Counted from the stretch's first letter, positions 8,591-17,807 are shown. The stretch is DNA of 64,000 nucleotides from Rhizobium sp. NFR07 (GCF_900111905.1 NZ_FOKM01000001.1:1-64000), one strand, 5' to 3'. Notes: generated from the sequence alone by a model not told the origin. A program made the numbers and translations.

Positions 8591-9232
8591 ATGGACGTCC
8601 TCACAGCTTCCGATCTGATCCGCCTGTTCGACGCTTGGAAGCAGCTTTTTGCCGAACAGCGGGAATTCCTGATCGCCCTCGACGGCAAGGTCGGCGACAG
8701 CGACCTCGGGATCACCATGAGCAAATCCTTCGCCGCGGCGGCGGAGGCAGTTGCAGCCGAGGGCGGGGCCGCGGGCATCTCCAAGCTGTTGCGAACCGCC
8801 GGCGCCACGATGGCGCGAACGGCTCCATCGACCATGGGCACGCTGACGGCGACCGGTTTTCTGCGCGCCAGCAAGGCCGTCGAAACTGCAACCGCGCTTG
8901 GAACGGCGGAGATGGCGGCGTTCTGGATCGCTTATCGTGACGGCATCGCCGAACGCGGCAAGGCGAAGGTGGGCGACAAGACGATCATTGATGTTCTCGA
9001 CCCCGCCGCTCGTACGCTGGAGCAGCAGGCGGCGGCCGAAGCCTCTCTTTCTACTGCCCTCACCGCTGCGGCGACCGCTGCCGAAGACGCGCTTGAAAAC
9101 ACCAAGACAATGGTGGCCCAGCATGGCAAAGCCGCAGCCTTCCAGGAAAAAACGGTAGGCCTTCAGGATGCGGGTGCAACGGTCGGTGCGCTTCTCTTCA
9201 GAAAGCTCAGCGATTTCGTCGCCTCCGCCTGA
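8591..9232 (+). CDS. dhaL: Dihydroxyacetone-kinase subunit DhaL-like
   Basis: A 213-residue nucleotide-binding partner of DhaK. Asp31, Asp36 and Asp38 in LDGKVGDSDLGITM correspond to the Mg-nucleotide-binding aspartates of DhaL. The usual GDGDHG motif reads GDSDLG here, a small deviation. The gene starts 10 bp after dhaK; the only ribosome-binding-like sequence is GAGGACGAG before the ATG. In PTS-dependent bacteria DhaL keeps ADP bound and is recharged by DhaM. Without a dhaM gene here, ATP exchange is the simpler assumption. Confidence 0.85.
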   Translation: MDVLTASDLIRLFDAWKQLFAEQREFLIALDGKVGDSDLGITMSKSFAAAAEAVAAEGGAAGISKLLRTAGATMARTAPSTMGTLTATGFLRASKAVETATALGTAEMAAFWIAYRDGIAERGKAKVGDKTIIDVLDPAARTLEQQAAAEASLSTALTAAATAAEDALENTKTMVAQHGKAAAFQEKTVGLQDAGATVGALLFRKLSDFVASA

Positions 9233-9265
9233 AATCGCTCAAACTGCAATCTGGAGAACGACAGG

Positions 9266-10891
9266 ATGGCGATCTATGCAGGCATCGACGTCGGCACCGG
9301 CAGCGCCCGGGCCGGCCTCTTCAACGACGACGGCTCGCTGATCGCAAGCGTTGCCCATCCGATCAGGACTTGGGCATCTCCCGGTGAAATCTTCGAGCAA
9401 TCATCGGAAGACATATGGCAAGCGATCTGCGCCGCGCTTCGACAGGCGCTGCTGGACGGTCAGGTCGACCCTGCATCGGTCAAGGGGGTCGGCTTCGACG
9501 CTACCTGTTCGATGGTCATCATCGGCAAGGACGAAACCCCTCTGCCGACCCTGCGGGATGGGGAGCCGAGCCGAAACGTCATCGTCTGGATGGACCACCG
9601 GGCAACCGGACAGGCCGAGCGCATCAATCGCGAACCGCATCATGTGCTCTCCTATGTCGGCGGCCGGATTTCCCCCGAAATGCAGGTGCCGAAACTGCTT
9701 TGGCTGAAGGAAAACAACCCGTCGACGTTCGACACGGCCGAGCAGTTCTTCGACCTCGCCGACTACCTCACGTTCCGTGCAACCGGCGACGCCACACGCT
9801 CGCTCTGCACGGTCACCTGCAAATGGACCTATCTCGGACACGAGCACAGATGGGACCAGGATTTTTTTCGAGCGGTCGGCCTCCAGGAACTCGCAGAGGA
9901 GGATTTCGCGCGCATCGGCAGGATTGTCGGCGATATAGGCTCGCCGATCGCGCGAGGCTTGCTTGCGACCGCCGCGGATGAGCTCGGCCTTCTTCCCGAC
10001 ACACCGGTTGGCCTTTCGGCGATCGATGCTCATGCCGGCGCCATAGGCACCATAGCCGCACCATCCAACGGCGACGATTTAGGAGATCCAACCAGTCGGC
10101 TTGCCCTTATCATGGGAACATCCGCCTGTGCGATGACCGTGTCGCCCGAGCCCACCTTCGTCGATGGTGTATGGGGACCGTACAAAAGCGCCATTCTGCC
10201 CGGGCTCTGGCTTAACGAAGGCGGCCAATCCGCCTTTGGCGCAGCCCTTGCCTATATCGTTGCCCTGCATCCGGCAGCACCCGCCGCAAAAGAGCTGGCT
10301 TCGGCGGAAGGAGTAGAGCTTCTCGTCCTGCTGGAGCGGATGGCGATCGAAGAACCAGGCGGCATTGCGGACGCCGCGCGCCTTGCCTCAAACATTCACG
10401 TTGTGCCGGAACTACTTGGCAACCGCTCGCCGGAAGCCGATCCGTCGACGACCGGCATGATTGCGGGACTGCGGCTTGACGACAGTATCGAAAACCTCGT
10501 CGAACTCTACGTCGCGACGCTCTGCGGTCTTTGCTATGGCACTTGCGACATCATCGACGGCCTTGTCGGCAATGGTCTTCCGCTTGAGACAATCATCGTG
10601 TCAGGTGGCGCCGCCCGCAGCGAGCTGTTTCGAAGGATTCTCGCAGACAGCACCGGGCTGACGGTCCATCTGCCTTCAACGATTGAGCCGGTACTGCTTG
10701 GAGCAGCCATTATCGGCGCCTGCGCGCATAAAGGCGGATCCCTTATCGATCTCGCAACAGGTATGAGCAAAATGAAGGAGGCTATCCCTCCTCAGACGGG
10801 AGAGATCCGCAGGTTTCACGAGAAGAAGCGCGAAGCTTATCATGCCCTGAGAGACACGGATAAACACATTCGCCAGATCATGAACCGGTAG
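9266..10891 (+). CDS. FGGY-family pentulose kinase
   Basis: A 541-residue sugar kinase of the FGGY family, matching the pentulose-kinase subgroup in length. Visible motifs are the N-terminal phosphate loop (GIDVGTGSARAGLF, residues 6-19), FDATCS (77-82), WMDHRA (108-113), the putative catalytic Asp254 in SAIDAHAGAIG, GTSACAM (284-290) and GNRSPEADP. D-ribulose or another ketopentose/ketotetrose is the likely substrate class. It is the last gene of the operon, 33 bp after dhaL, with GGAGAACGACAGG before the start. Having a second kinase besides DhaKL suggests a two-branch or two-step pathway. Confidence 0.87.
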   Translation: MAIYAGIDVGTGSARAGLFNDDGSLIASVAHPIRTWASPGEIFEQSSEDIWQAICAALRQALLDGQVDPASVKGVGFDATCSMVIIGKDETPLPTLRDGEPSRNVIVWMDHRATGQAERINREPHHVLSYVGGRISPEMQVPKLLWLKENNPSTFDTAEQFFDLADYLTFRATGDATRSLCTVTCKWTYLGHEHRWDQDFFRAVGLQELAEEDFARIGRIVGDIGSPIARGLLATAADELGLLPDTPVGLSAIDAHAGAIGTIAAPSNGDDLGDPTSRLALIMGTSACAMTVSPEPTFVDGVWGPYKSAILPGLWLNEGGQSAFGAALAYIVALHPAAPAAKELASAEGVELLVLLERMAIEEPGGIADAARLASNIHVVPELLGNRSPEADPSTTGMIAGLRLDDSIENLVELYVATLCGLCYGTCDIIDGLVGNGLPLETIIVSGGAARSELFRRILADSTGLTVHLPSTIEPVLLGAAIIGACAHKGGSLIDLATGMSKMKEAIPPQTGEIRRFHEKKREAYHALRDTDKHIRQIMNR

Positions 10892-10975
10892 GGGCGTCAG
10901 CACATCTGCTCCTGAACAGGGTCGAACCCCGGCAGGAACCCGAAGACGGCGCTGCGCACGGTCTACGGAACGGTC

Positions 10976-11806
10976 CTATCCCTTGACGCCCGATGAAATC
11001 ATCACCGCTTCCGTCACTTTCTTCTGGAAGATCAGATAGGCGATTGCGACCGGCATGGCGCCGAGAAGGGCAACCGACATCAGTCGAGCATAATAGACGC
11101 CGAAGGCATCGTTGACCTGGGTGATGCCGACCGGGATCGTCATCCGGTTTTCGGTCGTTACCGCCAGGAACGGCCAGAGGAATTGGTTCCATGCCATGAT
11201 GAAGGTGATGATGGCCAGCGCGGTGGTGATGCCCCAGTTGAGCGGCAGGTAGATCTTGAAAAGCAGCGTGTAGTCGCCGCCTCCATCGAGCACGACAGCT
11301 TCGCGCATCTCCTTCGGCACCGCGTCGAAGAACTGCTTGTAGACGATGATCACCACCGGGACGATCAGCTGCGGCAGGATGATGCCGGCCCATGTATTGA
11401 TCAGGCCGAGATCGTTCATCAGGATGAACTGGGTGACCACCAGCGCCTGGGTCGGCACCATGAAGCTGGCGAGCACGACACCGTAGAGAATCCGCCGGCC
11501 GGGAAACTTGAGCTGCGAGATCGCATAGGCGCACATCATGCCGGAGACGATCACCGTGAAGGTGATGATCACGGCGGTGCCGATCGAATTGATGTACCAG
11601 TTGATGATGTTGGAGTTCCAGAGAATATCGGCATAGGCCGTGAGATTGAACTCGTCGGGCAGCACGCCGGCTTCCGACGACACCACCTTTTCCTCGCTGC
11701 GGATCGAGGTGATGAAGGCCCAGTAGAGCGGGAAGATCCACAGCGCCGCCGCGAGAAACGTGCCGACGGTGAGGACACCGTTTTCAACTTTGCGGATGGA
11801 GCTCAT
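10976..11806 (-). CDS. Carbohydrate ABC transporter permease (MalG/UgpE type)
   Basis: A 276-residue inner-membrane permease with six predicted helices. The cytoplasmic EAA loop (EMREAVVLDGGGDYTLLFKI) is diagnostic of the MalG-type BPD_transp_1 family. The start (MSSIRKVENGV) overlaps the stop of the upstream permease by 4 bp (ATGA). It is the last gene of a five-gene minus-strand operon and converges with the FGGY kinase gene, 84 bp away; no clear terminator hairpin was seen in that gap. Confidence 0.88.
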   Translation of the reverse strand: MSSIRKVENGVLTVGTFLAAALWIFPLYWAFITSIRSEEKVVSSEAGVLPDEFNLTAYADILWNSNIINWYINSIGTAVIITFTVIVSGMMCAYAISQLKFPGRRILYGVVLASFMVPTQALVVTQFILMNDLGLINTWAGIILPQLIVPVVIIVYKQFFDAVPKEMREAVVLDGGGDYTLLFKIYLPLNWGITTALAIITFIMAWNQFLWPFLAVTTENRMTIPVGITQVNDAFGVYYARLMSVALLGAMPVAIAYLIFQKKVTEAVMISSGVKG

Positions 11807-12687
11807 CGACGGCCTCCTGCACGAAGAAGCTGGAACTGCAGCACCGAAAGTGCGGCAATGACGACGAAGAGGACGAGCGCGATCGCAGACGCATAGCCGC
11901 CGTGATTGAGCTGGAAGGCCTCTCGGTAGACCATCAGGAGCAGCACATAGGATGAATTGAACGGCCCGCCGCTGCTTAGGAGGTAGACTTGGTCGAAAAT
12001 CTTGAGCTGCAGGATGAGCTGCAGCGTCAGCACCAGCGCGGTGACCGGCCAGAGCAGCGGCCATGTGACCTTGGTGAAGAGCTGGAGGCGGGTCGCCCCG
12101 TCGAGTTGTGCCGCCTCGTAATAGTCCTTCGGGATATTGCGCAGGCCGGCGATGAAGAGCAGCACGTTGAAGCCGTTGGTCCACCATATGGTCACCATCG
12201 CGACCATCGGCATGACCCAGTACGGATTCTTGAAGACGGGCACCGGCTTGCCGTAGAAGAAGCTGATCACGGGCTGCAGCACTCCGAACTGGAAATCGAG
12301 CATCCAGGTCCAGATCTGGGTGACCACCGAGACCGGCAATATGTAGGGTAGGAAGAAGACGGCGAGCGCCAGCGCCTGCAAGGGGCCGCGCAGCCGCGTG
12401 ATCATGAGGGCGATAAAGAGCGCCAGCGCAGTCGTCGGGATGACCGTCAGCAGAATGAAATAGCCGTTGTTCTTGAGCGAGGTCAGGAACAACTTGTCGG
12501 TCAGGAGCCGCTTGAAATTGTCGAGCCCCACCCATTCGCCCGGCCCGATCAGCGGCGAATTGGTCAGGCTCAGTTCGACGAGCCTTATGGCGGGATAGAG
12601 AAAGACGAGCGCAAAGGTGAGCACGAAGGGCGCCACCAGCGTGGCGGCCACGGCCACTTCCTTGCGTCGGTTGGTCAGCATAGCCAA
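11803..12687 (-). CDS. Carbohydrate ABC transporter permease (MalF/UgpA type)
   Basis: A 294-residue permease with six helices and the EAA loop DYYEAAQLDGATRLQLFTKV. It pairs with the MalG-type permease downstream (4-bp overlap) to form the heterodimeric channel. The start MAMLTNRRKEV follows GGGAGG. The nearby GH51 enzyme suggests arabinose-containing oligosaccharides as cargo, as in AraNPQ-type systems. Confidence 0.88.
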   Translation of the reverse strand: MAMLTNRRKEVAVAATLVAPFVLTFALVFLYPAIRLVELSLTNSPLIGPGEWVGLDNFKRLLTDKLFLTSLKNNGYFILLTVIPTTALALFIALMITRLRGPLQALALAVFFLPYILPVSVVTQIWTWMLDFQFGVLQPVISFFYGKPVPVFKNPYWVMPMVAMVTIWWTNGFNVLLFIAGLRNIPKDYYEAAQLDGATRLQLFTKVTWPLLWPVTALVLTLQLILQLKIFDQVYLLSSGGPFNSSYVLLLMVYREAFQLNHGGYASAIALVLFVVIAALSVLQFQLLRAGGRR

Positions 12688-12719
12688 GTGGAAACCTCCC
12701 GGACATCGAACAGTGGCAG

Positions 12720-12743
12720 CCGCACCCTGAGCTCAGGATGCGG
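12720..12743 (-). terminator. Stem-loop downstream of the binding-protein gene
   Basis: In transcription order, arms CCGCATCCTGA and TCAGGGTGCGG (one G-U pair) form an 11-bp stem, 13 bp after the binding-protein stop and before the permease gene. There is no T-run. Its position mirrors the hairpin at 4901-4929 in the other sugar operon. Confidence 0.6.
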
Positions 12744-12756
12744 CCGCGGTGCCGTG

Positions 12757-14025
12757 TTATTTCAGCGCGCCTTCGAGATCGGATTTCGCCTGCTCGGCCG
12801 CGGCCATCGACTCCGCATAACCGTGGATCGCCGGCGAGATGACGTTGATCGCCGCGTCATAGGCAGGTGACGCGACGCCTGCGATCGGCGAACGCGGATC
12901 GTAGGAAGCGCCATCGGCGAGCGACGAATAGGTCGCGTTCGGCTCCATCTTCTTGAAGTCATCGCTTTCGGCGACCGGCTTGTAGGCCGGGATATGACCC
13001 GCATCTGCCCAGGAAATGGCGTTCTTTTCCATCCAGCCGATGACGGTCATCACCGCCTTGCGCTTCTCCGGCGACATGCCGGTGTCCTTCGGGATGGCGA
13101 AGGCATGCGAATCCGCCCAGGTGGTCTTCGTGCCCATCAGGTTCGGCACCTGCACCGCGCCCCATTCGAAGCCGAGCGTCCCTTTCTTGGCAAGGTCGAC
13201 CATGGTCGGCACTTCCCAGACACCGTTCAGCATGAACGCGGATTTTCCCGACGTGAACAGCGCGACCGAGGCCTCATAGGCGGCCTGTTCCGGCTGCCAG
13301 CCGTTCGTGCCCCAATTGGTCATCACCTCGATCGCCTTCGACGCCTTTTCGAGACTGTCCCCCGGCAAGACTTGGCTGTCCTTGATCAGTTCGCCGCCCT
13401 GCTGGCGCAACAGGGTGTAGAAGACGCGGTAGGTGCCGCCGTCGTCGCCGGTCGCGTAGGTAACGGGAGCCTCGGCGCCTTTCTCCTTGGCGACCGCCAG
13501 CGCTTCCTCGAAATCCTTGAGGCTTTCGATCCCCGTCAGCTTGCCGCCGGCGTCGAGAAAGCGCGAGCCTTCGAGGTATTTCTTGTTGTAATAGAGCACG
13601 ATCGAATGGATATCGAAGGGAACGGCGTAAAGCTTGCCGTCATCTCCGCTTGCAGCCTCGACCGCAGCCTCGAAGAAATCACCCTTCGCCACACCGGCAT
13701 TTTTCAGGTCCTCGTCGGTGATCTCGTCGAGCGCGCCTTCTTCCAGACCAAGCGGCATGCGCGACAGGTGATAGGTCATGATGTCGGGACCCTGCTTGAC
13801 CGCGACCGCCGTGCGCACCTTGGTATAATAGGGAATGCCCCATTCCAGCGTCGTGCCGGTGATCTTGATATCCGGATGCTCCTCGTTGAATCGATTGATC
13901 AGGGCCTTCATCCGCACCCCGTCGCCGCCGCTCAAAAAGTCCCACCAGGTGATGTTTTCCTGGGCAAGGGCCGGCATCGCCATCAGCGCCATCGCGCCGG
14001 CTGCAAGAAGTCTTCTGTATCGCAT
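12757..14025 (-). CDS. Carbohydrate ABC transporter substrate-binding protein (family 1)
   Basis: A 422-residue extracellular solute-binding protein of the MalE/UgpB class. The signal peptide (MRYRRLLAAGAMALMAMPALA, residues 1-21) is followed by QENITWWDFLSGGDG, a typical mature start, and the family motif VKQGPDIMTY occurs near residue 78. The start follows GGAGG. It sits between the UgpC-type ATPase and the two permeases, so it is the specificity component of this importer. Arabino-oligosaccharide cargo is inferred from the GH51 gene. Confidence 0.9.
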   Translation of the reverse strand: MRYRRLLAAGAMALMAMPALAQENITWWDFLSGGDGVRMKALINRFNEEHPDIKITGTTLEWGIPYYTKVRTAVAVKQGPDIMTYHLSRMPLGLEEGALDEITDEDLKNAGVAKGDFFEAAVEAASGDDGKLYAVPFDIHSIVLYYNKKYLEGSRFLDAGGKLTGIESLKDFEEALAVAKEKGAEAPVTYATGDDGGTYRVFYTLLRQQGGELIKDSQVLPGDSLEKASKAIEVMTNWGTNGWQPEQAAYEASVALFTSGKSAFMLNGVWEVPTMVDLAKKGTLGFEWGAVQVPNLMGTKTTWADSHAFAIPKDTGMSPEKRKAVMTVIGWMEKNAISWADAGHIPAYKPVAESDDFKKMEPNATYSSLADGASYDPRSPIAGVASPAYDAAINVISPAIHGYAESMAAAEQAKSDLEGALK

Positions 14026-14095
14026 CGGATCTCCTCCAAAGATCGGGCCGCCATTCTCCCGATGGCAGCGGTTTCAGTCACGGCATGTCAGCCTG

Positions 14096-15166
14096 TCAGC
14101 GCAGCCGGCTTCCATCCTCCGCAAACACAAGCACGTCCTGTGCATCCGCAGAGAGCGCGATGGGCTTGCCGTCAAGGCTCTCGCGCCGGCCGCGCGTTTC
14201 CACCACGATTTCCTTGCCGCTCGCGAGACGGGCATGCAGATAGGACACGCCTCCGAGATCCTCCTCCATTTCGACCACGGCCTCGAATCCGCCATCGGTC
14301 GGGTTGAGGTGTTCGGGTCTCAAGCCCACCTTGACCGCCGTCCCCGAAGCGACATCGGTGGACACCTTGGCGATAAGCTCCCTGTCGAGACCATCCAGCG
14401 AGATGCGCAGCATATCACCTTCGCGGCCGGCCACGTGACCATCGAGGAAATTCATCGCGGGCGAGCCGATGAAGCCGCCGACGAACTGGTTGTCGGGATT
14501 GTCGTAGAGCTGGAGCGGCCGACCGGCCTGCTGCAACCTGCCGCGTTTCAGCACGAAGATGCGGTCGGCGAGCGTCATCGCTTCGACCTGGTCATGGGTG
14601 ACGTAGATCATCGTCGCGCCGATCTGCTTGTGCAGCTTGGCGAGCTCCAGCCGCATCTGCACGCGCAGTTCGGCATCGAGGTTCGACAGGGGCTCGTCGA
14701 ACAGGAACACCTTCGGCTGGCGCACGATGGCGCGGCCGATCGCGACCCGCTGGCGCTGGCCGCCGGAAAGCTCCGACGGGCGCTTCTTCAACTGTTCCTC
14801 CAGGTGCAGGATGCGCGCCGCCTCACGCACCATCTCGTCGATCCTGGCCTTGGGCGTCTTCTTCAGCTTCAGCGAAAAAGCCATGTTCTCGAAGACCGTC
14901 AGATGCGGGTAAAGCGCATAGGACTGAAAGACCATGGCAACCTCGCGCTGGGCCGGCTCGACCTGCGTGACGTCCCGTCCCTCGATCGAGATCGTGCCGG
15001 CGCTGGTATCCTCCAGCCCGGCGATCATCCGCAGCAGGGTCGATTTTCCGCAGCCGGAAGGACCGACGAAGACCGCGAAATCGCCAGTCGGAATATCCAT
15101 GCTGACATCGTGGATCACACCGACGGAACCGAAGCTCTTGCTGACATTGCGTATGGTGATACCCAT
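14096..15166 (-). CDS. ugpC: ABC transporter ATP-binding protein, UgpC/MsmX type
   Basis: A 356-residue ATPase of the MalK/UgpC class. Walker A is GPSGCGKST (residues 35-43), the signature is LSGGQRQR, Walker B is VFLFDEPLSNLD and the H-loop is YVTHD. A C-terminal TOBE domain follows (KVGLRPEHLNP). It energises the MalF/MalG-type permeases encoded downstream. It starts 9 bp after the GH51 gene and 70 bp separate it from the binding-protein gene. The gene name reflects subfamily only; glycerol-3-phosphate transport is not implied. Confidence 0.88.
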   Translation of the reverse strand: MGITIRNVSKSFGSVGVIHDVSMDIPTGDFAVFVGPSGCGKSTLLRMIAGLEDTSAGTISIEGRDVTQVEPAQREVAMVFQSYALYPHLTVFENMAFSLKLKKTPKARIDEMVREAARILHLEEQLKKRPSELSGGQRQRVAIGRAIVRQPKVFLFDEPLSNLDAELRVQMRLELAKLHKQIGATMIYVTHDQVEAMTLADRIFVLKRGRLQQAGRPLQLYDNPDNQFVGGFIGSPAMNFLDGHVAGREGDMLRISLDGLDRELIAKVSTDVASGTAVKVGLRPEHLNPTDGGFEAVVEMEEDLGGVSYLHARLASGKEIVVETRGRRESLDGKPIALSADAQDVLVFAEDGSRLR

Positions 15167-15175
15167 CGTGCCGCC

Positions 15176-16687
15176 TCAACCGACCTTGAGACGCAGGACA
15201 TGGTAGGACAGCGCCTTGAGCGATCCCTTGATCTTGCCGTCCTCCACGCCGACGCCCGAACCTGCCTTCGGCACGACATGATCCGGCTTGTCGGGACCAT
15301 TCGTTTCGTTAAGGCCGTAGCCCTCCATCGCATGATGCTCGACGAGCGTCAGGTCGGCAAATCCGGTCAGGCCGATATCGAGATCGGCAGCTTCCGTCAG
15401 GTGGCGGTTGACGATGAAGAGCGTTAGCAGCCCCTCCTCGCGGTTATGAACGGCAGCCACGTCCAGGTAGGAGACATCGTCAGCGACGCTGCAGTCATAG
15501 GTCGGCGCATCGACGGCGACGTTCAACGCATCACCGCGGCCATAGATCGATGCGAAGCGGTAGGGATGGTAGATCGTCTGGCGCCAGGCCGGACCATTCT
15601 TTTCCGCCCGGATCGGCGCGATCACGTTGACGAGTTGTGCAATGCAGGCGATGCGCACGCGGTCGGAGCGGCGGATGAACTCGTTGAGCAGACCTGCGAC
15701 GAACAGCGCATCCTCGAAATTATAGGTCTCTTCAAGCAGGGCCGGCGCTTCAGGCCAGTCCCATGTGCGCCAACGGTGGCTGTCTTCTTCGCGGATATGA
15801 TACCAGACGTTCCACTCGTCGAAGCAGATATAGACATCGTTCTTGGCGCGCTTCTTCGCTTTCACATAGTCGATTGCGCCGGCGATCGTCTGGATATAGC
15901 GGCCCGTCTCCTCGATCTTGCCGAAATAGTTGAGCGTGTCCTTGCTCTTGTTGCCGAAATATTTGTGCAGCGAGATGTAGTCGACATTCTCGTAGCACTC
16001 TTCCAGCACCTCGCGCTCCCATTCGGGATAGGTCTCCATGCCGTCGTTGGAACTGCCGCAGACGATCGCCTCGATCGACTTGTCGAACCCCTTGAAGGCC
16101 TTGGCCGTCTCGTTGGCGAGCCGCCCGTATTCGGTTGCCACCTTGTGGCCGATCTGCCAGGGACCATCCATCTCGTTGCCGAGGCACCACATCTTGACGC
16201 CGTAGCCGTCATTGTCGACATGCGAGCGGCGCAGGTCGCTCCATGTCGTGCCGCCGGGGAAATTGACGTATTCGAGGAAGTTGCGGGCTTCTTCCAGGCC
16301 GCGAGAGCCGAGATTGACGGCAAGCATCATCTCGATACCGGCCATTTTTGACCAGTCGGCGAATTCATTGATACCGACCTGATTGGTCTCCTTCGAGCGC
16401 CAGGCGAGATCGAGGCGCACGGGGCGCTGTTCGCGCGGGCCGATGCCGTCTTCCCAGCGATAGGCGGAAACGAAATTGCCACCCGGATAACGGATCGCCG
16501 GGATCTTCAGCTCCTGGACGAATTTCAGCACGTCCTTGCGAAAGCCGTTCGCGTCAGCCTCGGGATGGCCCGGCTCATAGATGCCGCCATAGATAGCGCG
16601 CCCCATATGTTCGATGAAGGCGGAATAGAGCCGCTCGTCGATGGTGCTGATCTTGAAATCCCGATGGACCGAGACGCGTGCCTTCAT
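15176..16687 (-). CDS. Alpha-L-arabinofuranosidase, GH51 family
   Basis: A 503-residue glycoside hydrolase of family 51, which removes terminal alpha-L-arabinofuranosyl residues. The predicted acid/base is Glu172 (CLGNEMDGPWQ) and the nucleophile is Glu291 (CFDEWNVWY); RYPGGNFVS (67-75) is a further family motif. There is no signal peptide, so it acts in the cytoplasm on imported oligosaccharides, consistent with the importer genes downstream. The ATG at 16687 has good spacing from GGGAGGA; an ATG two codons upstream is too close to it. A 15-bp operator lies 39 bp upstream. Confidence 0.9.
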   Translation of the reverse strand: MKARVSVHRDFKISTIDERLYSAFIEHMGRAIYGGIYEPGHPEADANGFRKDVLKFVQELKIPAIRYPGGNFVSAYRWEDGIGPREQRPVRLDLAWRSKETNQVGINEFADWSKMAGIEMMLAVNLGSRGLEEARNFLEYVNFPGGTTWSDLRRSHVDNDGYGVKMWCLGNEMDGPWQIGHKVATEYGRLANETAKAFKGFDKSIEAIVCGSSNDGMETYPEWEREVLEECYENVDYISLHKYFGNKSKDTLNYFGKIEETGRYIQTIAGAIDYVKAKKRAKNDVYICFDEWNVWYHIREEDSHRWRTWDWPEAPALLEETYNFEDALFVAGLLNEFIRRSDRVRIACIAQLVNVIAPIRAEKNGPAWRQTIYHPYRFASIYGRGDALNVAVDAPTYDCSVADDVSYLDVAAVHNREEGLLTLFIVNRHLTEAADLDIGLTGFADLTLVEHHAMEGYGLNETNGPDKPDHVVPKAGSGVGVEDGKIKGSLKALSYHVLRLKVG

Positions 16688-16725
16688 GCTCATTCCTCCC
16701 AGAAGCAATCCGATAAACGATATAA

Positions 16726-16740
16726 ATCGTATTTTTCGAT
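16726..16740. promoter_or_regulatory. Operator candidate upstream of the arabinofuranosidase operon
   Basis: ATCGTATTTTTCGAT has arms ATCG/CGAT around a 7-nt A/T tract. It matches the element at 17793-17807 in 13 of 15 positions. That second copy is just upstream of the ArsR-like regulator gene, so both are likely bound by that regulator. Confidence 0.65.
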
Positions 16741-16828
16741 ATACTCATGAGAGATGGCCATTGATGTCAATGGGCAAATTGTGGTGCGTCGCAGCAAAAA
16801 CGGGCGAAACGCAACACAATAATAGGAC

Positions 16829-17788
16829 TTATCGCCTTGTTTTCAGGCGCAATAGCAGGTCCTGATCGTAGTTCCCGAAGCCCTTGCCAAAAATATTCAG
16901 CCCCCCCGGATGCTTGCCTTCCGCCTTGACCTCGACACGCACGCGGATGGAGCGGTGATCATCAAGCGCCAGGTTCGAAGCATTGACGTCGGAGATGCGC
17001 AGACCATCCACGTATGTTCCGGCATCCGTCACGGACCATGTCTTGAGCATGCCATATTGCGAGCCTTTCAGCTTCCACCAGTCCGGCGTGTAGGTGCCGC
17101 GGCGGTCACCGAAATCACCGGGCGACGTCCATACTCCGACCTCGTGACCATTGATCGACACGACGATATCGGAGGGCCAGTTGGCGAGCGTTCCCGGCAC
17201 TTCCGAGCTGACTTCCATAACGATTTCAATCGCTTCTATACTGTCCCCGCGCAGTTTGGCGTTGTTGGGAAACTGGTACTCGACAAAGCCGCTTGTGAAC
17301 CAAAGGAGGCTCGTCCTCATCCGCTCCGGATCCATGAATGTCTCCGGGACATCCAGAAGTCCGATGATTCCTTCCGTCGAACATATTCCACAGGGCGCCG
17401 TCACCGCATTGTTCGTATAGAGACCGAGCGGCATCGAAACCTCGATCAGATCAGACGAAAGTTCCTCTGCTTTCGACTGGAAGCTGACGATGAGTTCGTC
17501 ATAAACGGCGAAGCATATCTTCTGATTGCCCTTGCGGGCCTTCTGAACTTCAACACGGACAAGGCCCGCCTTCTCCAGAACCTGCAGATGAGTGGAAACG
17601 GACGATTGCGGGAGATTGGCCGCCTGGGCGAGGTCATTGATATTGATGCCGGGTCGTTTCGACAGTTCTTTCAAGAGCTTGATGCGAGGAAGCGAGGAAA
17701 CGCCCTTGATTGCGGCAAGGTCCTTTTCGGGATCGATAACGAGAAATTTCTGGTTCATGCGCCAAGCCTGAATATCACGATCAGGCAT
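16829..17788 (-). CDS. ArsR-like HTH regulator with a long C-terminal domain
   Basis: A 319-residue protein. Residues about 25-105 form a winged HTH of the ArsR type (LSKRPGININDLAQAANLPQ, then SVSTHLQVLEKAGLVRVE). The remaining 200 residues are unlike ordinary ArsR sensors (about 100 residues) and probably bind a ligand; they contain CGICSTEGIIG and WTSPGDFGDRRGTYTPDWW. An alternative start is the ATG at 17758. The gene lies directly upstream of the arabinofuranosidase operon on the same strand. Matching operators before both genes suggest repression relieved by an arabinose-type sugar and autoregulation. The sugar link is inferred. Confidence 0.8.
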   Translation of the reverse strand: MPDRDIQAWRMNQKFLVIDPEKDLAAIKGVSSLPRIKLLKELSKRPGININDLAQAANLPQSSVSTHLQVLEKAGLVRVEVQKARKGNQKICFAVYDELIVSFQSKAEELSSDLIEVSMPLGLYTNNAVTAPCGICSTEGIIGLLDVPETFMDPERMRTSLLWFTSGFVEYQFPNNAKLRGDSIEAIEIVMEVSSEVPGTLANWPSDIVVSINGHEVGVWTSPGDFGDRRGTYTPDWWKLKGSQYGMLKTWSVTDAGTYVDGLRISDVNASNLALDDHRSIRVRVEVKAEGKHPGGLNIFGKGFGNYDQDLLLRLKTRR

Positions 17789-17792
17789 TCAT

Positions 17793-17807
17793 ATCGAATT
17801 TTCCGAT
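17793..17807. promoter_or_regulatory. Operator candidate upstream of the ArsR-like regulator
   Basis: ATCGAATTTTCCGAT has the same ATCG-N7-CGAT architecture as 16726-16740 and lies 4 bp upstream of the regulator's first ATG. This fits autorepression by blocking initiation. Confidence 0.65.

Noticed and set aside
13835..15427. A 530-codon plus-strand reading frame opposite the UgpC and binding-protein genes
   Set aside because: It is an antisense shadow; the minus strand shows Walker motifs and a signal peptide in proper operon order.
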